Shown: positions 33,853 through 43,857, counted from the first letter of the stretch. The stretch is DNA of 64,000 nt from Thermogemmatispora aurantia (GCF_008974285.1 NZ_BKZV01000005.1:1-64000); one strand, 5' to 3'. A program made the numbers and translations. Notes: generated by a model not told the origin, from the letters alone.

Positions 33853-35286
33853 ATGGATAAGCCGTCAAACCAGAGTGGGCCGTCTCCATTAGAGCCTGCT
33901 ACAGCTCAGGAGACCGAGAAAGAAGAGATCGCCTTTGTCCCGCTGCCAGGCTCTGGCCAGACGTGGCCACGCGCTGCGGCTCTGAGAAGCGGGCGCCGCC
34001 TGTCAGGGCTGGCGGCCTTACTCGCTCTGTTCTTAACGGCTCTGCTGCTCTGCTATCTCTTTCCTGTAGGAGAGATTGCCCAGCAGCTTGCGAGGTTCTT
34101 CACCACAGAACAGCCAGCGAGCATCAATAGCGCCTCCTACTATCTCAGTGTCGATGTGCCGTGGACGCAGATCACTGTCGACGGGCAGCCTTTGCAGCAG
34201 AAGCCGATCCTCGCCTTTACTAGCCCTCTGCAGCTTCTGCGCGGCACCCATCTGATCAGCTGGCAGGCCGACCCTTTTCGGGAGCAGTCGTGTACCATCT
34301 CCGTGCCTCCCTCCCTAGGGGACAGTTGCCCGACCTCGACCACTCAGTACCCGGGTGGGCGGCAGATCCAGGTGCTCTGGCTACGCGACCGCCTGAGCGA
34401 TCTCTCCCCCGCTCAGCAACAGGCCCTGCTGGCAGCCTTGCGAGCAGCCTGGCAACCCGCCGCCTGGAGTACCACCATCGAACCGGGCGAGCGCTATATT
34501 GATCTCAGCCAGTCTGGCTATATAGGGGTTGCCCGCCCTGGTCAATCGTTGCAGGCCACGCTCCAGCTGCAGCTGATGCTGGATCTGAGCGGACGGCGGG
34601 CCAGCTACCTGGCCTGCCAGACAGGCACTCCTGATGGTGAGAGTGGCGATTGCCCCATCCGTGAAGAGAACTGCCTGCAGCTCTGTGCACTCCCTCCCTG
34701 GCAGTGGCAGCCCTCTTCCTCTGCGGGTGCACCCTCCTCGCTGAATGGCTGGCATCTTGTGGCCTTGACTACCCTCTCTTGGGATATCGTCCGCCGCGAC
34801 GGCCCGCCGATCGCCTTGCATCAGCCCCTGGGCCTCTACAGCTTCGCGCCCGAGGCAATCCCGCTCGCCTTCAATATCACCTGGACCGGCTCCCGGTGGC
34901 AGGCGCAGCTCCTCACCGGCCCAGCGCTTAGTTCAGCGCTCTTCATTGATGGCCAGCAAGTTACGCTTGACCCGGCCTGTGTCGATGCCCAGCATGGCTT
35001 TGCTGAGTTTGACCAGCAGGCTGTTGGTGAGGTCAAGCAGGTTCACTTTTTCTCGTCCAGCAACCCAGCTGAAGGCTGTTTGATGACCTTCAAAGTAGGA
35101 GGCCAGACGGCAGCATTTCTGGAGCGCTGCGGCCTCCTGCTGGCTGTCAATCCTCCGGCCCACCGCCTCCAGCCCTACTGGCCAGTGGCTAACGTCGTAG
35201 AGCAAGCCCTGGCGGCCCACCTGAGCCACCTAGCCGGCTGGAGCTGGTGGCTGCCGCTGCCGGGTAGTCCATTCGGACCACAGTGA
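33853..35286 (+). CDS. membrane-anchored extracytoplasmic protein, unknown
   Basis: The protein has a cytoplasmic N-terminus of about 50 residues, a single membrane segment (LSGLAALLALFLTALLLCYLF) and a large outer region of about 400 residues with paired cysteines. The first outer segment, YYLSVDVPWTQITVDGQPLQQ, resembles a PEGA-type beta domain; the rest is unrecognised. The start is uncertain: ATG 33853 gives the shortest leader, while in-frame ATGs at 33739 and 33787 are possible and none has a good ribosome-binding site. Its divergent neighbour is a pseudokinase, so a signalling link is possible. Confidence 0.7.
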   Translation: MDKPSNQSGPSPLEPATAQETEKEEIAFVPLPGSGQTWPRAAALRSGRRLSGLAALLALFLTALLLCYLFPVGEIAQQLARFFTTEQPASINSASYYLSVDVPWTQITVDGQPLQQKPILAFTSPLQLLRGTHLISWQADPFREQSCTISVPPSLGDSCPTSTTQYPGGRQIQVLWLRDRLSDLSPAQQQALLAALRAAWQPAAWSTTIEPGERYIDLSQSGYIGVARPGQSLQATLQLQLMLDLSGRRASYLACQTGTPDGESGDCPIREENCLQLCALPPWQWQPSSSAGAPSSLNGWHLVALTTLSWDIVRRDGPPIALHQPLGLYSFAPEAIPLAFNITWTGSRWQAQLLTGPALSSALFIDGQQVTLDPACVDAQHGFAEFDQQAVGEVKQVHFFSSSNPAEGCLMTFKVGGQTAAFLERCGLLLAVNPPAHRLQPYWPVANVVEQALAAHLSHLAGWSWWLPLPGSPFGPQ

Positions 35287-35363
35287 GCGGAGACCGCTCG
35301 AATGTAACACTGCCTGGGGTAGCCTGCCGGCAAGGCAAGGCCAGTAGAGCCGGTCAGACCAGG

Positions 35364-36677
35364 CTAAGCGGAGCCGGGAGTATCCTGCCCCCGTTCAAAC
35401 GAGGCGAGAATGGCCCGCCAGGTCCCTTCTCCGCCGATGTGCTGCACCCGGACACCGGGCACGTTGGCCGCTGGTACCTGGACCTGGCCGATACAGAGCA
35501 TAGAGACAGGATGACCACTACGCTGAAAGCGCTGCAGAGCCGAGAGCAGAGCCTCATTGATCGCGCTGGTCACCAGGACCACCGTGGCCCCAAAGGGCAG
35601 GTGCGAGCGCTCGACGCCCATAATGGTCTCAATAGGCTCGCCATAGTACGGCTCAACCCGCGCCAGGGCCTCTAAAATACGCTGACGCTGCCTGGCGCCA
35701 CTCGCCGGAGGAAGGCGAATAATGCTTGACCGCGGCTCCAGGTCGTCCTGCGCTGGCCCCGAAGGCAGAGTCTCGGGGCCAGCCCCACCACCCTCCAGGC
35801 CAGAGAGCATGCCATTGCAGTAGAGACCAACGGCGTAGCCTGCCTGTAGTCCCCAGTCGGCCACCGAGGCCGCCGCGCAGATGGCCAGTTCCTTCAGCTC
35901 CTGGCTCACCCCCAGCTCCAGCAGCGAGAGAGGCGGTGGCATATTCAGAAACAGCGCCAGCGTGTAAGTGGCACTGGCTTCGTAGATCTTGCTCTGCAGG
36001 CACATGGCCCGCGCCGAGGCTTTCCAGTGCACCCGCCTTAGCTCGTCACCCTGGCGATAGTCGCGAATGCCGCTGACGCGCGCCGGATCTTCCAGCAGGC
36101 GCTGGGGCATGCGCCGCTCACCAAAAGGATAGCGCGCCGGCAATCCCAGCCGGGTGAGCGGGACAAGTGGAGGGTAGACAAGAATCTGCTCCCGATTGTC
36201 CAGCTCCTGATGCCGGCTGACGAAGCCGAAGAGATCGCCACTCCACAGGACAGTGGGGCCAAAGGTGTGCACTCCGCGCGCCAGACACCGTAGCCGATAG
36301 CTGCGCGTGATACGCTCGTACCAGCGCGGACTAAAAAGGCTCTCAATGATGGCCCTCCTACCGTCAGGGATGAGGTGGGGACTCAAGCCGCGGAAGACCA
36401 GTGCCAGAGGCACGCGATCACTTACCCTAACCCAGGAGAGCGGCAGCAGCTTGGCATTTTCCAGTAGCTGGGTCAGGACGATCTCCTCTCCAAAGCTGGC
36501 CCGCTGCTGGCTGAAAGAGCGTCGATAGCGCAAGTTCACCAGACAAAAGGTACTCCAGATATCAATCAAGAGAAAAATAAGGAAGAGCAGCAATGCGCTA
36601 ATCAGCAGCAACAGCTGATGAACAAGAACACTGACCAGCAAGATGCCGAGCGGGAGAAAATACCAGCTACGTTTCAT
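35364..36677 (-). CDS. DUF58 domain protein
   Basis: Two N-terminal membrane spans (about 5-45) are followed by a beta-rich region and the diagnostic DUF58 block SGIRDYRQGDELRRVHWKASAR near residue 210. A von Willebrand-like fold is expected at the C-terminus, as in the family. The start overlaps the moxR stop by 4 bases, so the two are translationally coupled. MoxR-DUF58 pairs are widespread and are thought to act in metal insertion or complex assembly at the membrane; the client is unknown here, since no transglutaminase or VWA gene is adjacent. Confidence 0.9.
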   Translation of the reverse strand: MKRSWYFLPLGILLVSVLVHQLLLLISALLLFLIFLLIDIWSTFCLVNLRYRRSFSQQRASFGEEIVLTQLLENAKLLPLSWVRVSDRVPLALVFRGLSPHLIPDGRRAIIESLFSPRWYERITRSYRLRCLARGVHTFGPTVLWSGDLFGFVSRHQELDNREQILVYPPLVPLTRLGLPARYPFGERRMPQRLLEDPARVSGIRDYRQGDELRRVHWKASARAMCLQSKIYEASATYTLALFLNMPPPLSLLELGVSQELKELAICAAASVADWGLQAGYAVGLYCNGMLSGLEGGGAGPETLPSGPAQDDLEPRSSIIRLPPASGARQRQRILEALARVEPYYGEPIETIMGVERSHLPFGATVVLVTSAINEALLSALQRFQRSGHPVSMLCIGQVQVPAANVPGVRVQHIGGEGTWRAILASFERGQDTPGSA

Positions 36678-37633
36678 GGCTCAACAGGCACTGGCACACT
36701 TTCAACGATCGAGGCCATGAGCCTCACCAGGGACTGTCCACGGAGGCTGGTTTGACTCGTGGGGATCAGGCGATGAGCCAGAACAGGTATCGCCAGGCGC
36801 TTGATATCATCGGGCAACACGTAGCCACGTCCTTCGATAGCCGCCAGAGCCTGAGCCGCGCGATAAAGGGCCAGGGTACCACGCGGACTGACCCCCAGCT
36901 CGATGGCCTCGTGCTGTCTGGTGGTCCGTACCAGCTCAATCAGATAGCCCTCAACGCTCTCTTCAATCTCCACCGTGCGAATGATCTGCTGGAAGTGCGT
37001 GAGCTGCTCAACACTAAGCACTGGCTGCAGCTCGGCCAGCGGTTGCCGCTGGCGAAAACGGCGCACAATCAGGCGCTCCTCCTCCGCGGTGGGATAGTCC
37101 AGACGCAGACGCATAAAGAAGCGATCGAGCTGGGCCTCCGGCAAGGGGAAGGTGCCTTCCAGTTCAATGGGATTCTGGGTAGCAATCACCATAAAGGGCC
37201 GGGGCAGAGCAATGGTCTCGCGTTCGACGCTGATCTGGCGCTCCTCCATCGCTTCTAGCAAGGCGGATTGAGTGCGTGGCGTGGCTCGGTTGATTTCATC
37301 GGCCAGGACGATCTGAGCCAGCAGTGGGCCGGGACGGAATTCGAACGTACCCTGCTTCTGGTTGAAAAAGGTGATCCCGGTGATGTCGGAAGGTAACAGG
37401 TCAGGTGTAAACTGGATGCGCTGGAAAGAGCAAGCCAGCGAGCGAGCCAGAGACCTGGCTAAGGTAGTCTTGCCGGTCCCCGGGACATCTTCAAAGAGGA
37501 CGTGCCCTTCGCACAGGAGCGCCACTAACAAGAGATCGATAACTTCTTCCTTACCGACCATGACCTGCCCAATATTGTGGCGCAGCGTCCTGGCCGCCTC
37601 ACTTACTTGAATAAGCTCTTCTGGTCGAATCAT
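36674..37633 (-). CDS. MoxR-family AAA+ ATPase
   Basis: The 319-residue protein has Walker A EDVPGTGKTTLARSLA, Walker B IVLADEINRATPRTQSALLEAMEE, sensor ATQNPIELEGTFPLPEAQLDRF and the C-terminal lid domain with SPRGTLALYRAAQALA. It is a chaperone-like ATPase that works with the DUF58 protein encoded by the overlapping next gene. The ATG at 37633 has a GAGG nine bases upstream; an ATG at 37672 would add 13 residues and lacks a ribosome-binding site. Confidence 0.93.
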   Translation of the reverse strand: MIRPEELIQVSEAARTLRHNIGQVMVGKEEVIDLLLVALLCEGHVLFEDVPGTGKTTLARSLARSLACSFQRIQFTPDLLPSDITGITFFNQKQGTFEFRPGPLLAQIVLADEINRATPRTQSALLEAMEERQISVERETIALPRPFMVIATQNPIELEGTFPLPEAQLDRFFMRLRLDYPTAEEERLIVRRFRQRQPLAELQPVLSVEQLTHFQQIIRTVEIEESVEGYLIELVRTTRQHEAIELGVSPRGTLALYRAAQALAAIEGRGYVLPDDIKRLAIPVLAHRLIPTSQTSLRGQSLVRLMASIVESVPVPVEP

Positions 37634-38290
37634 CCTCTTAGTCCTCGGGCTGGCTGCAGCGTCTGCCTTCATTATCGCAGACTCGACAGGACCGCCAGCC
37701 GAAGAGAAGGTAGCTTCCCCAACAGCTACAGCGAGGAGCGTCAGCCTGATCTTGGTCCTGCCTCCCTCGACGCTGCCCCGTGCTCCCTATGCGAGCCTTT
37801 CCTTCTGGAGATACGCCTGATCGACGGCAGTCTTCACAAATCAGGTGCCTTGGGCCAGGCTCCGTCTTGGGTTTGCTTGCTAGCTAGAGGCAAAGTGGCC
37901 CGGAAGGCGGGCCAACGATACGATTCGATTGTAACAGCGCTGCTGGCAGAAGCCTCCTGCCCCATCTCACAAAGATGCCAGCAGCTGCAGGCTTCTGGGT
38001 TTCGGCCTGGAAATACTTGAGGAGAAGCGCTTGTGTTTCGCCGTCAGCTGGCAGCGCTGGCGCTGGCTATCCGTCTGCCACGAGAAGAATCCGCTGGAGT
38101 GATTGCAGGCGAATCTCTCTCCTATTCCACCAGGCAAAGAGCAGAACGGTTATAAGCCTGCTTCTACAAGATACCATATTCATCGGCAATCGTGAAGCAG
38201 GTGAATAGTATTAGATGTTCACTAGCGAGGCGGGCAACAGCAAGATCGGGAGCCGCATGAGCAGACCAGGCTTCTGCTCTCTTACATTAA
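37634..38290. other. long intergenic region, no gene recognised
   Basis: About 650 bases upstream of moxR hold no credible open frame. A 10-bp inverted repeat (37939-37948 with 37976-37985, GCTGCTGGCA/TGCCAGCAGC) is the only structure seen. The composition becomes AT-richer towards 38100-38290. Confidence 0.4.
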
Positions 38291-38337
38291 AGAAGAAAAA
38301 CGCCTGACAGAGCGCACTCGCCCTCAGAAGCCAGGCG
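38291..38337 (-). terminator. probable terminator of the anchored Ig-like protein gene
   Basis: On the minus strand CGCCTG and CAGGCG (38332-38337 and 38301-38306) can close a long loop that itself contains a GGCGAG-type stem, and the structure is followed by TTTTTCTTCTTT. It lies about 190 bases past the gene end. Confidence 0.5.
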
Positions 38338-38526
38338 AGCGAGAGAGCCGCCGGGGGCTGCCGAGAGATGACGGAGAGCGCCTTCGGAAACGTGTTCTAT
38401 CTCGCATGGCAGGCAAAATTGACTGTTGTGCTCTTCAGGCAACGGCACGGTACGGTCAAAGCAGGGCAGGCTCCTGGAGAAAAAAGCGATCAGCCACGAG
38501 TAAGCAGGTGCCAGAGCAGGGCCTGG

Positions 38527-39339
38527 CTAATCGGCAGGAGCAAAAGCGCCAGTTGTAATGCGTACCGTCACAGTATTCGAGCTAGCCGCGCCATCGGAGC
38601 CGAAAACAGTTGCATGGACACGAGCCTGAGCGCGTTTGCTCACAGAGAAAACCTGCACGTGCCAGGTCAGCGTAGCCATGCCGGAAGCATCGGTATTACC
38701 ATTAACCACGGCCACGAAGGGAGCCACATTATAGGTCACCTGGAGCTGGACGAAGCTGTTCGGCTGATTCGTAATGACAGTGACCGTCAGATCGCTATTG
38801 TTAGGTACGCTGCCGGGGAGGCCAGTAATCTGCACCGCTCCGTTATTGGCGCCGTTATCAGTAGTACGGGTCGGTTTCAGCGTGGGCGTGCTCTGCATGG
38901 GAGGCTGGCTGCTCTCATTGCTTCCCTGACCGCCTGGCGTAGGAAAGGTCGGACGCAGGTCCACTGTGCCCGTCGGTGCCACACCTGGTGGCGGCGTCAA
39001 AGGCACACGAGCCTCCATGCTAGAGCTGCTCTGAATCAGGGTACCGCCGACAATGACCGAGAAAATTATCCCCGCGATCAGCACCAACACGCTGGCGAGT
39101 ATCAGAACCTTGTAGGCCGGGTCCTTCTGCCAGAAATAACTGATCTTCCCCAGTAGCGTCGGCGGCGCGCTCTGCCGCGGACGCCGGATCAGCATCTCTG
39201 GAGCGATATAGGTCGTTTGCTGCTGCGGATCAGCAGACCACTCCCCAGGCTTTGCCCCGGGCGCTGCCGGCAGGATCAGCTTGCCGGAGAGCGGTTGGCC
39301 TCTCACTCCTTGTTCATCTCGTTGCTCTTGATCTAGCAT
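38527..39339 (-). CDS. single-span protein with extracellular Ig-like domain
   Basis: The 270-residue protein has a Pro/Gln-rich cytoplasmic part (about 1-75), one membrane segment (VLILASVLVLIAGIIFSVIVGG), then a Thr/Pro/Ser-rich linker and a C-terminal beta domain. That domain (GSVPNNSDLTVTVITNQPNSFVQLQVTY through NTVTVRIT) looks like a bacterial immunoglobulin-like fold. A GAGGAT lies 10 bases before the ATG. A role at the cell surface is inferred; nothing more specific can be said. Confidence 0.75.
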   Translation of the reverse strand: MLDQEQRDEQGVRGQPLSGKLILPAAPGAKPGEWSADPQQQTTYIAPEMLIRRPRQSAPPTLLGKISYFWQKDPAYKVLILASVLVLIAGIIFSVIVGGTLIQSSSSMEARVPLTPPPGVAPTGTVDLRPTFPTPGGQGSNESSQPPMQSTPTLKPTRTTDNGANNGAVQITGLPGSVPNNSDLTVTVITNQPNSFVQLQVTYNVAPFVAVVNGNTDASGMATLTWHVQVFSVSKRAQARVHATVFGSDGAASSNTVTVRITTGAFAPAD

Positions 39340-39448
39340 CGCGCGTTATCCTCAATTTCAACATTTCAGTATACTCGTGTAGATCGACATCCCTGCGACC
39401 GCCGCCGGCAGGGGAGATTACGGGATACTTCTCCTTATTTGATAACGA

Positions 39449-40471
39449 TCAAAGCCCTGTTTCTGGTACCGAAGTACCTCGTTTTGCTTCCCCCCACCCC
39501 CAAAAATCTTCCGTAGGGGACCTCGCCAGCTGCTCGATGTGTCGCACAACTACCTCAACAGCCAGTTGATCCAGTGGCTGTGACCGCACGGCCACCACTG
39601 CAGGCCCCAGAGGACGCCAGACTGCCGGGTCCGTGGGACCAAAGAGCGCAACGGTCGGCACACCGAGCAGGCCGGCCAGATGGCTGAGACCGCTATCATT
39701 ACCCAGATAGCAGCGCGCACGCTGGATCTGGGCCGCGACCCGCAGCAGTGGTAGATCGATCAGTACTTTTATCCTATCTGGCGATGGGGTTGGCAGCGCA
39801 CGCAGCAGCTCCGCCAGCCGCTCATGATCGGCAGGCCCGGCCAACACCAGCACCGGCCAATCACGCGCCCAGGCCCAGCGCACCACAGCTGCAAAGTGGG
39901 AAGCCGGCCAACATTTGGCCGCAGAGCCACTGCCCGGATGAATGACCAGGGGCGCCGCGCTGAAGAGTGGCGGCTCCTGCTCTAGCACAGCAGAAGGCAG
40001 CCGATAGCGACAGCTCTCTGCCCTGTCCAGATCAAAGGCCAGGCCCAGCGTCTGCGCCAGATAGGAGGTCGCATGTAGATGGGTCCCCGCCGGGGGACGG
40101 CCAGGGCGGATCGTTGCCGCGGTCACCCCAGCCTCGCGCAAATTGCGCTCTACGACTCCCTCGGGATCGGCCAGCCAGCATACCACCCGCTCCGCCCGGC
40201 GCAGACGTGCACCCAGGCCAGTCGGGTCCAGACCCCCTTCGGCAAAGAGCGCACTCCAGCGCAGGTCAGCATAGTCCTCAACAGCATCGGCCACGCTGAG
40301 CCAGCGCGCCAGTGGCAGCACCCGGGCATTTCCCACCAGCGTCAGACCGGCAGACGGCGAGGCCGCCCGTAAGGCAGACAGAACCGGGAACGTCAGCAGC
40401 GTATCGCCAATTGCCCCGGGACGAATCACCAGCAGCTCCCCATGCCTCTCATCCGCCTTGCTCATACTCAT
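39449..40471 (-). CDS. glycosyltransferase family 9 (heptosyltransferase-like)
   Basis: The N-terminal LLVIRPGAIGDTLLTFPVL and the C-terminal APLVIHPGSGSAAKCWPASHF and CYLGNDSGLSHLAGLLGVPTVALFGPTDPAVWRP motifs define GT9. In diderm bacteria GT9 enzymes add heptose to lipopolysaccharide; in a probably monoderm Chloroflexota member the acceptor is likely another surface glycan. It is the last gene of a close-packed minus-strand run, 13 bases after the small membrane protein gene. Confidence 0.88.
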   Translation of the reverse strand: MSMSKADERHGELLVIRPGAIGDTLLTFPVLSALRAASPSAGLTLVGNARVLPLARWLSVADAVEDYADLRWSALFAEGGLDPTGLGARLRRAERVVCWLADPEGVVERNLREAGVTAATIRPGRPPAGTHLHATSYLAQTLGLAFDLDRAESCRYRLPSAVLEQEPPLFSAAPLVIHPGSGSAAKCWPASHFAAVVRWAWARDWPVLVLAGPADHERLAELLRALPTPSPDRIKVLIDLPLLRVAAQIQRARCYLGNDSGLSHLAGLLGVPTVALFGPTDPAVWRPLGPAVVAVRSQPLDQLAVEVVVRHIEQLARSPTEDFWGWGEAKRGTSVPETGL

Positions 40472-40484
40472 GGCTTACCATGGC

Positions 40485-40880
40485 TTACCACTTCTTCGCC
40501 AGCGAGAGGATCTCAATAAGAACCGCGGCAGCCACAATGGCGAGAGCCGCCACGAGGCTCCAGCTATGTAAAGCGCGCAGGATCAGATTGAGCACAATGC
40601 AGAGCGCTAAGAGACTACCCTGACGCAGCGCATGTCGGATCGTCGCCCGATAGAGACGCGAAGAAATGAAGAGCAAGCCGAAGAGGTAGGCGAGAGGGGC
40701 AAAAGTACAGATGAGTGCCCCCAAAAGGAGCACAAAAAAAGCTACGAAGGCCAGCAACCCTTGTGGTGGAACAAAATAGGTAAAGAGGAGAAAAGCCGCC
40801 CACACCGGCAGGGCCAGCCCACCAAGGAGAGAGAGCGCGCTACGATTGGAGATGCGATAGCGTAGGTGTTGCTTAGCCAT
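40485..40880 (-). CDS. small four-span membrane protein, unknown
   Basis: The 131-residue protein has hydrophobic segments near 20-36, 42-60, 62-76 and 90-125, with basic ends (MAKQHLRYRISNR and SLAKKW). Its ATG comes 3 bases after the herA stop codon, so expression is coupled to herA. No family is recognised. Confidence 0.7.
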   Translation of the reverse strand: MAKQHLRYRISNRSALSLLGGLALPVWAAFLLFTYFVPPQGLLAFVAFFVLLLGALICTFAPLAYLFGLLFISSRLYRATIRHALRQGSLLALCIVLNLILRALHSWSLVAALAIVAAAVLIEILSLAKKW

Positions 40881-40883
40881 AGC

Positions 40884-42629
40884 TTATTTCAACAGGCTGA
40901 ACCCCTGGTTGTTCCCCAGGGGGGCCTCCTGGAGGCGGCGGCTCTCGCGGGCCTCCGAGCTGAAGTACTTCCGCCAGATATCTGGAGCATCTTTGCTTTC
41001 GCCTCCGTGCCGGGTCAGGCGCTGGCGAACACGGCAGATCACCGGCGTATTGACAGCAGCTCCCGCCACAATCACCTGGCCCTTCGAGAGAGCTGGCAGA
41101 TTGTCCAGCAGATCACGACCGACGCCCTCAATAGCAGCGGCAACACTCTTCTGATCGATCTCGTTGACAATGCGCATAATGCACTGCGTCTGGCACTGGC
41201 TCAATACATCGGCGTCGAGCTTGCCGGGCCGCTGACTGATAATGCCTACGCCAATGCCGAACTTACGCCCCTCAGCCAATACCTGCTTGAGGATCTGAGT
41301 CGAGACCACCTCGGTGCCGCTCGGCGCAAAGTGGTGGCCCTCCTCTAGCAGCACAAAGACTGGATAGGGCAGATAGGATTCGCCAGAGTGCACTTTGCCG
41401 CGTTCGGTGTTCATGCGCGCCTGATAGAGGCGGCGCAGGAGCGTAGCGACAATGACCTGTTGATCGCGTTCATCAACTTCGTTCAGCTGCAATACCGTGC
41501 ACTGACCGGGCTTGAAGATCTCACGCAGATCCAGATGCTGGACATCATCGAAGGTGAAGCTATCGACAAAGCGCTGCTCGATACGCCACATTAGGGCATG
41601 CACTGTACTGGAATCGTCAGCCCCCTCGCCGTCTTCATCGTTTTTGCTGCGCGCCACCTTGCGAATGGCCTCCATCAGGTCCTGCGCGCTCCAGGGCGTA
41701 CCTCGCTTCATTTCGTTCACTTTGCGCAGAGCGCGGCTGAGCAGATGTTGCTGCTTTTCAGTCATCTCCGGCAAGAGATGTCGCATATCTCCCATATTGA
41801 GGGAGGAAAGGCGCACCTTGACCTGCTCTGGACGGTAGATGCGCACCTGAGCCCGGTAACCCTCGACGCCCTCCTCACCGCTTTCCTCAGAGAAGTCGGG
41901 CAGGTTAGGCAGCTGATCGAGCGTACCGTATTCGCCATGTGGATCAACGATGAGCACGCAGGCCTTATTGTAAGGCCGCATCAGCTCCTCGATAATCACA
42001 CTGGCCAGATAGCTCTTGCCGGCGCCGGTACTGGCGATAATAGCCAGATGGGTGCTGACAAAATCCTTGACCGAGAGCACGATCGGCACCGCCCCAGGCG
42101 TTCGCGTTAGTAGCGAGCCGATGGTTGCCGAGCCAGGCTGACCGACACGCTTGCGGCAGAGAATCTGCGAGAGCATTTCATCGTCTGCCAGGAAAATCTG
42201 CTTGCCCGACTGAGGTGGTATCCAGGGATTGATGAAAGAGCCGCTTTCGGGGTCATAGTAGCCCATGATAGCTACGTGCAGTTCGAAGAGTTCGTTGGCC
42301 CGCGCATCGTAGCCCACCATCGCCGCGACCTGGGCCGGCGAGACCTCCGGCTCCGCCAGGAAGGTGTCAGGATAGAGCTGCAGAGGGACACGCTTGATGA
42401 TCCGGCCCAGAACGCGCCGCGCCACCGGCTGAGCGCCGTTCTGGCCCCATTCATCAGGCTCGTTCAGCTCATAATAGACATACTCGCCGTTCTTGAGCAC
42501 CTGCTCATCGTCGCGCGAGACAAAGGTATATTCATGGGCCGACTCACCCGGTCCCTTGGTGATGCCCACAGGCTTGCGACCTGTGCGCCCTCGCGAAACA
42601 GGTGGCACATTGGCAGAATCACTTACCAT
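40884..42629 (-). CDS. herA: HerA-family DNA translocase ATPase
   Basis: HerA is a hexameric, FtsK-like DNA pump that acts in archaea with NurA nuclease in end resection and in bacteria with various nucleases. An N-terminal HAS-barrel-like region (about 35-110) precedes the ATPase. Walker A is IIASTGAGKSYLASVI, Walker B PVFVLLEEGHHFAP, and the arginine-finger region KFGIGVGIISQRPGKLDADVLSQC is intact. The protein has 581 residues. No NurA gene is seen in the window; the nearest nuclease-like candidate is the C-terminal domain of the helicase fusion at 43858-47655, upstream on the same strand. Confidence 0.93.
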   Translation of the reverse strand: MVSDSANVPPVSRGRTGRKPVGITKGPGESAHEYTFVSRDDEQVLKNGEYVYYELNEPDEWGQNGAQPVARRVLGRIIKRVPLQLYPDTFLAEPEVSPAQVAAMVGYDARANELFELHVAIMGYYDPESGSFINPWIPPQSGKQIFLADDEMLSQILCRKRVGQPGSATIGSLLTRTPGAVPIVLSVKDFVSTHLAIIASTGAGKSYLASVIIEELMRPYNKACVLIVDPHGEYGTLDQLPNLPDFSEESGEEGVEGYRAQVRIYRPEQVKVRLSSLNMGDMRHLLPEMTEKQQHLLSRALRKVNEMKRGTPWSAQDLMEAIRKVARSKNDEDGEGADDSSTVHALMWRIEQRFVDSFTFDDVQHLDLREIFKPGQCTVLQLNEVDERDQQVIVATLLRRLYQARMNTERGKVHSGESYLPYPVFVLLEEGHHFAPSGTEVVSTQILKQVLAEGRKFGIGVGIISQRPGKLDADVLSQCQTQCIMRIVNEIDQKSVAAAIEGVGRDLLDNLPALSKGQVIVAGAAVNTPVICRVRQRLTRHGGESKDAPDIWRKYFSSEARESRRLQEAPLGNNQGFSLLK

Positions 42630-42841
42630 AGCCGCTTAACTCCATCTCAGGTGAGAGATTTCCTGTCCTGAACTGCACACAGACGGCAGATCTGCCCCGC
42701 CCCAGATCCGTCCCGATCCCGCAGTCCCCACCCTCAGTGAGCTAACCAGTCCCAGCCAGCACAGAGCAAGGGGCAGCCAGACCTGGCCTAGCCTGGCCCG
42801 CCCAGTTCTTCCTTCCTTCCTCCACCCGCGCTGGCCCTGGC

Positions 42842-43537
42842 CTAGCCAGTAGTTTCAACTTTGAGACGCCAGGCGAAATTACGCTTGACAATTGAGAGCA
42901 GAGAGAGATTCTGAGGAAATAGGCGTTCGAGCTGATCGATAATGCAAAGCGCTACCATCGGTAGCAAGCTATTGCGCTGGGCGATGATGTGGGGCAGGTA
43001 GCCCATATGGAGATAGGGCGGCTCATCTGGCCTGTCAGGGTCGCTGAAAAAGTGGAAAGCTCGCACCTGCTCGTCGTCCATTGTTTCAATCTCGCTGCCC
43101 AGCTCCAGCGAGAGCAGAGGAACGCCATGCATAATGGAGAAGACCTCAGTCTGGCCCTCGGGAGTGGTTCGCTCCTGCATCATGCCGAGCACCATGACAT
43201 AGATCAGCACAGCGCGCTCGGCAATGTAGTCCGGCGAGAATAGCTCAACCTGAGTCTCGTTAGAGAGGCGCGGCCCCAGCGAGCCAAAGCTCGGATTGAG
43301 CAGGATGGTATCGTAGATCACGCCGACGGCGTAGGTTCTCGGCTCTGTACTCATACCCAGCACGCGATGCAGCTCCGCCTCGGGATCATCGCCCTGGCGT
43401 GCACGCACAGCAATACGCACAAAGCGTCCGAAGGCGTAGTCTTCAGGCGCCGGCTCGACCTCAACCTCGCGTGGGCCATAAATCTGACAGACGTAATTGA
43501 TATGCGAGTCGGATTTGACGATCTTTCCTATGAACAT
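42842..43537 (-). CDS. HAS-barrel-like protein, HerA partner
   Basis: The 231-residue protein begins MFIGKIVKSDSHINYVCQIYG with the segment ...EDYAFGRFVRIAV, a small beta-barrel start like the HAS domain at the N-terminus of HerA proteins. The rest is a mixed helical region not recognised. The ATG at 43537 has a GAGG seven bases upstream; the 11-residue longer frame has no such site. It directly precedes herA (212-base gap), and gene pairs of a HAS-barrel protein with HerA are known in other bacteria, so the two probably form one complex. Confidence 0.7.
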   Translation of the reverse strand: MFIGKIVKSDSHINYVCQIYGPREVEVEPAPEDYAFGRFVRIAVRARQGDDPEAELHRVLGMSTEPRTYAVGVIYDTILLNPSFGSLGPRLSNETQVELFSPDYIAERAVLIYVMVLGMMQERTTPEGQTEVFSIMHGVPLLSLELGSEIETMDDEQVRAFHFFSDPDRPDEPPYLHMGYLPHIIAQRNSLLPMVALCIIDQLERLFPQNLSLLSIVKRNFAWRLKVETTG

Positions 43538-43731
43538 GCCGATGCCTCGTGTGCGGGCATGGAGGAGCACGCCCTGTATCTATTGTACCTGCTACTTCTC
43601 TCTCTTGAGAAATGGCCTGGATTTACCTTCTCCTGAAGAGCGTCTCTTGCCCTTAGTAGTCGCTCCAGCCAGAAGAAAGAGTCAGCTTCTCGGAAGCGAC
43701 GGGCGGCAGTGGCCCCTTTCACCTGGCGGCC

Positions 43732-43740
43732 ATTATACCA
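43732..43740 (-). promoter_or_regulatory. extended -10 promoter of the HAS-herA unit
   Basis: On the minus strand TGG is followed directly by TATAAT (43732-43737), an extended -10 element with no good -35 box. It lies in the 320-base gap after the helicase gene and would allow independent expression of the HAS and herA genes. Confidence 0.55.
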
Positions 43741-43857
43741 TACTGAGTGTCGCGGGGGGAGGCAAGTCGGCCTTCTGGCTCCACCGGCTCAGGCCAGACT
43801 ACAGGCTTCTTGGCTGGATGAGGGTATAGCCGGCAAGGAGAGGCCGGATAGCAGACT

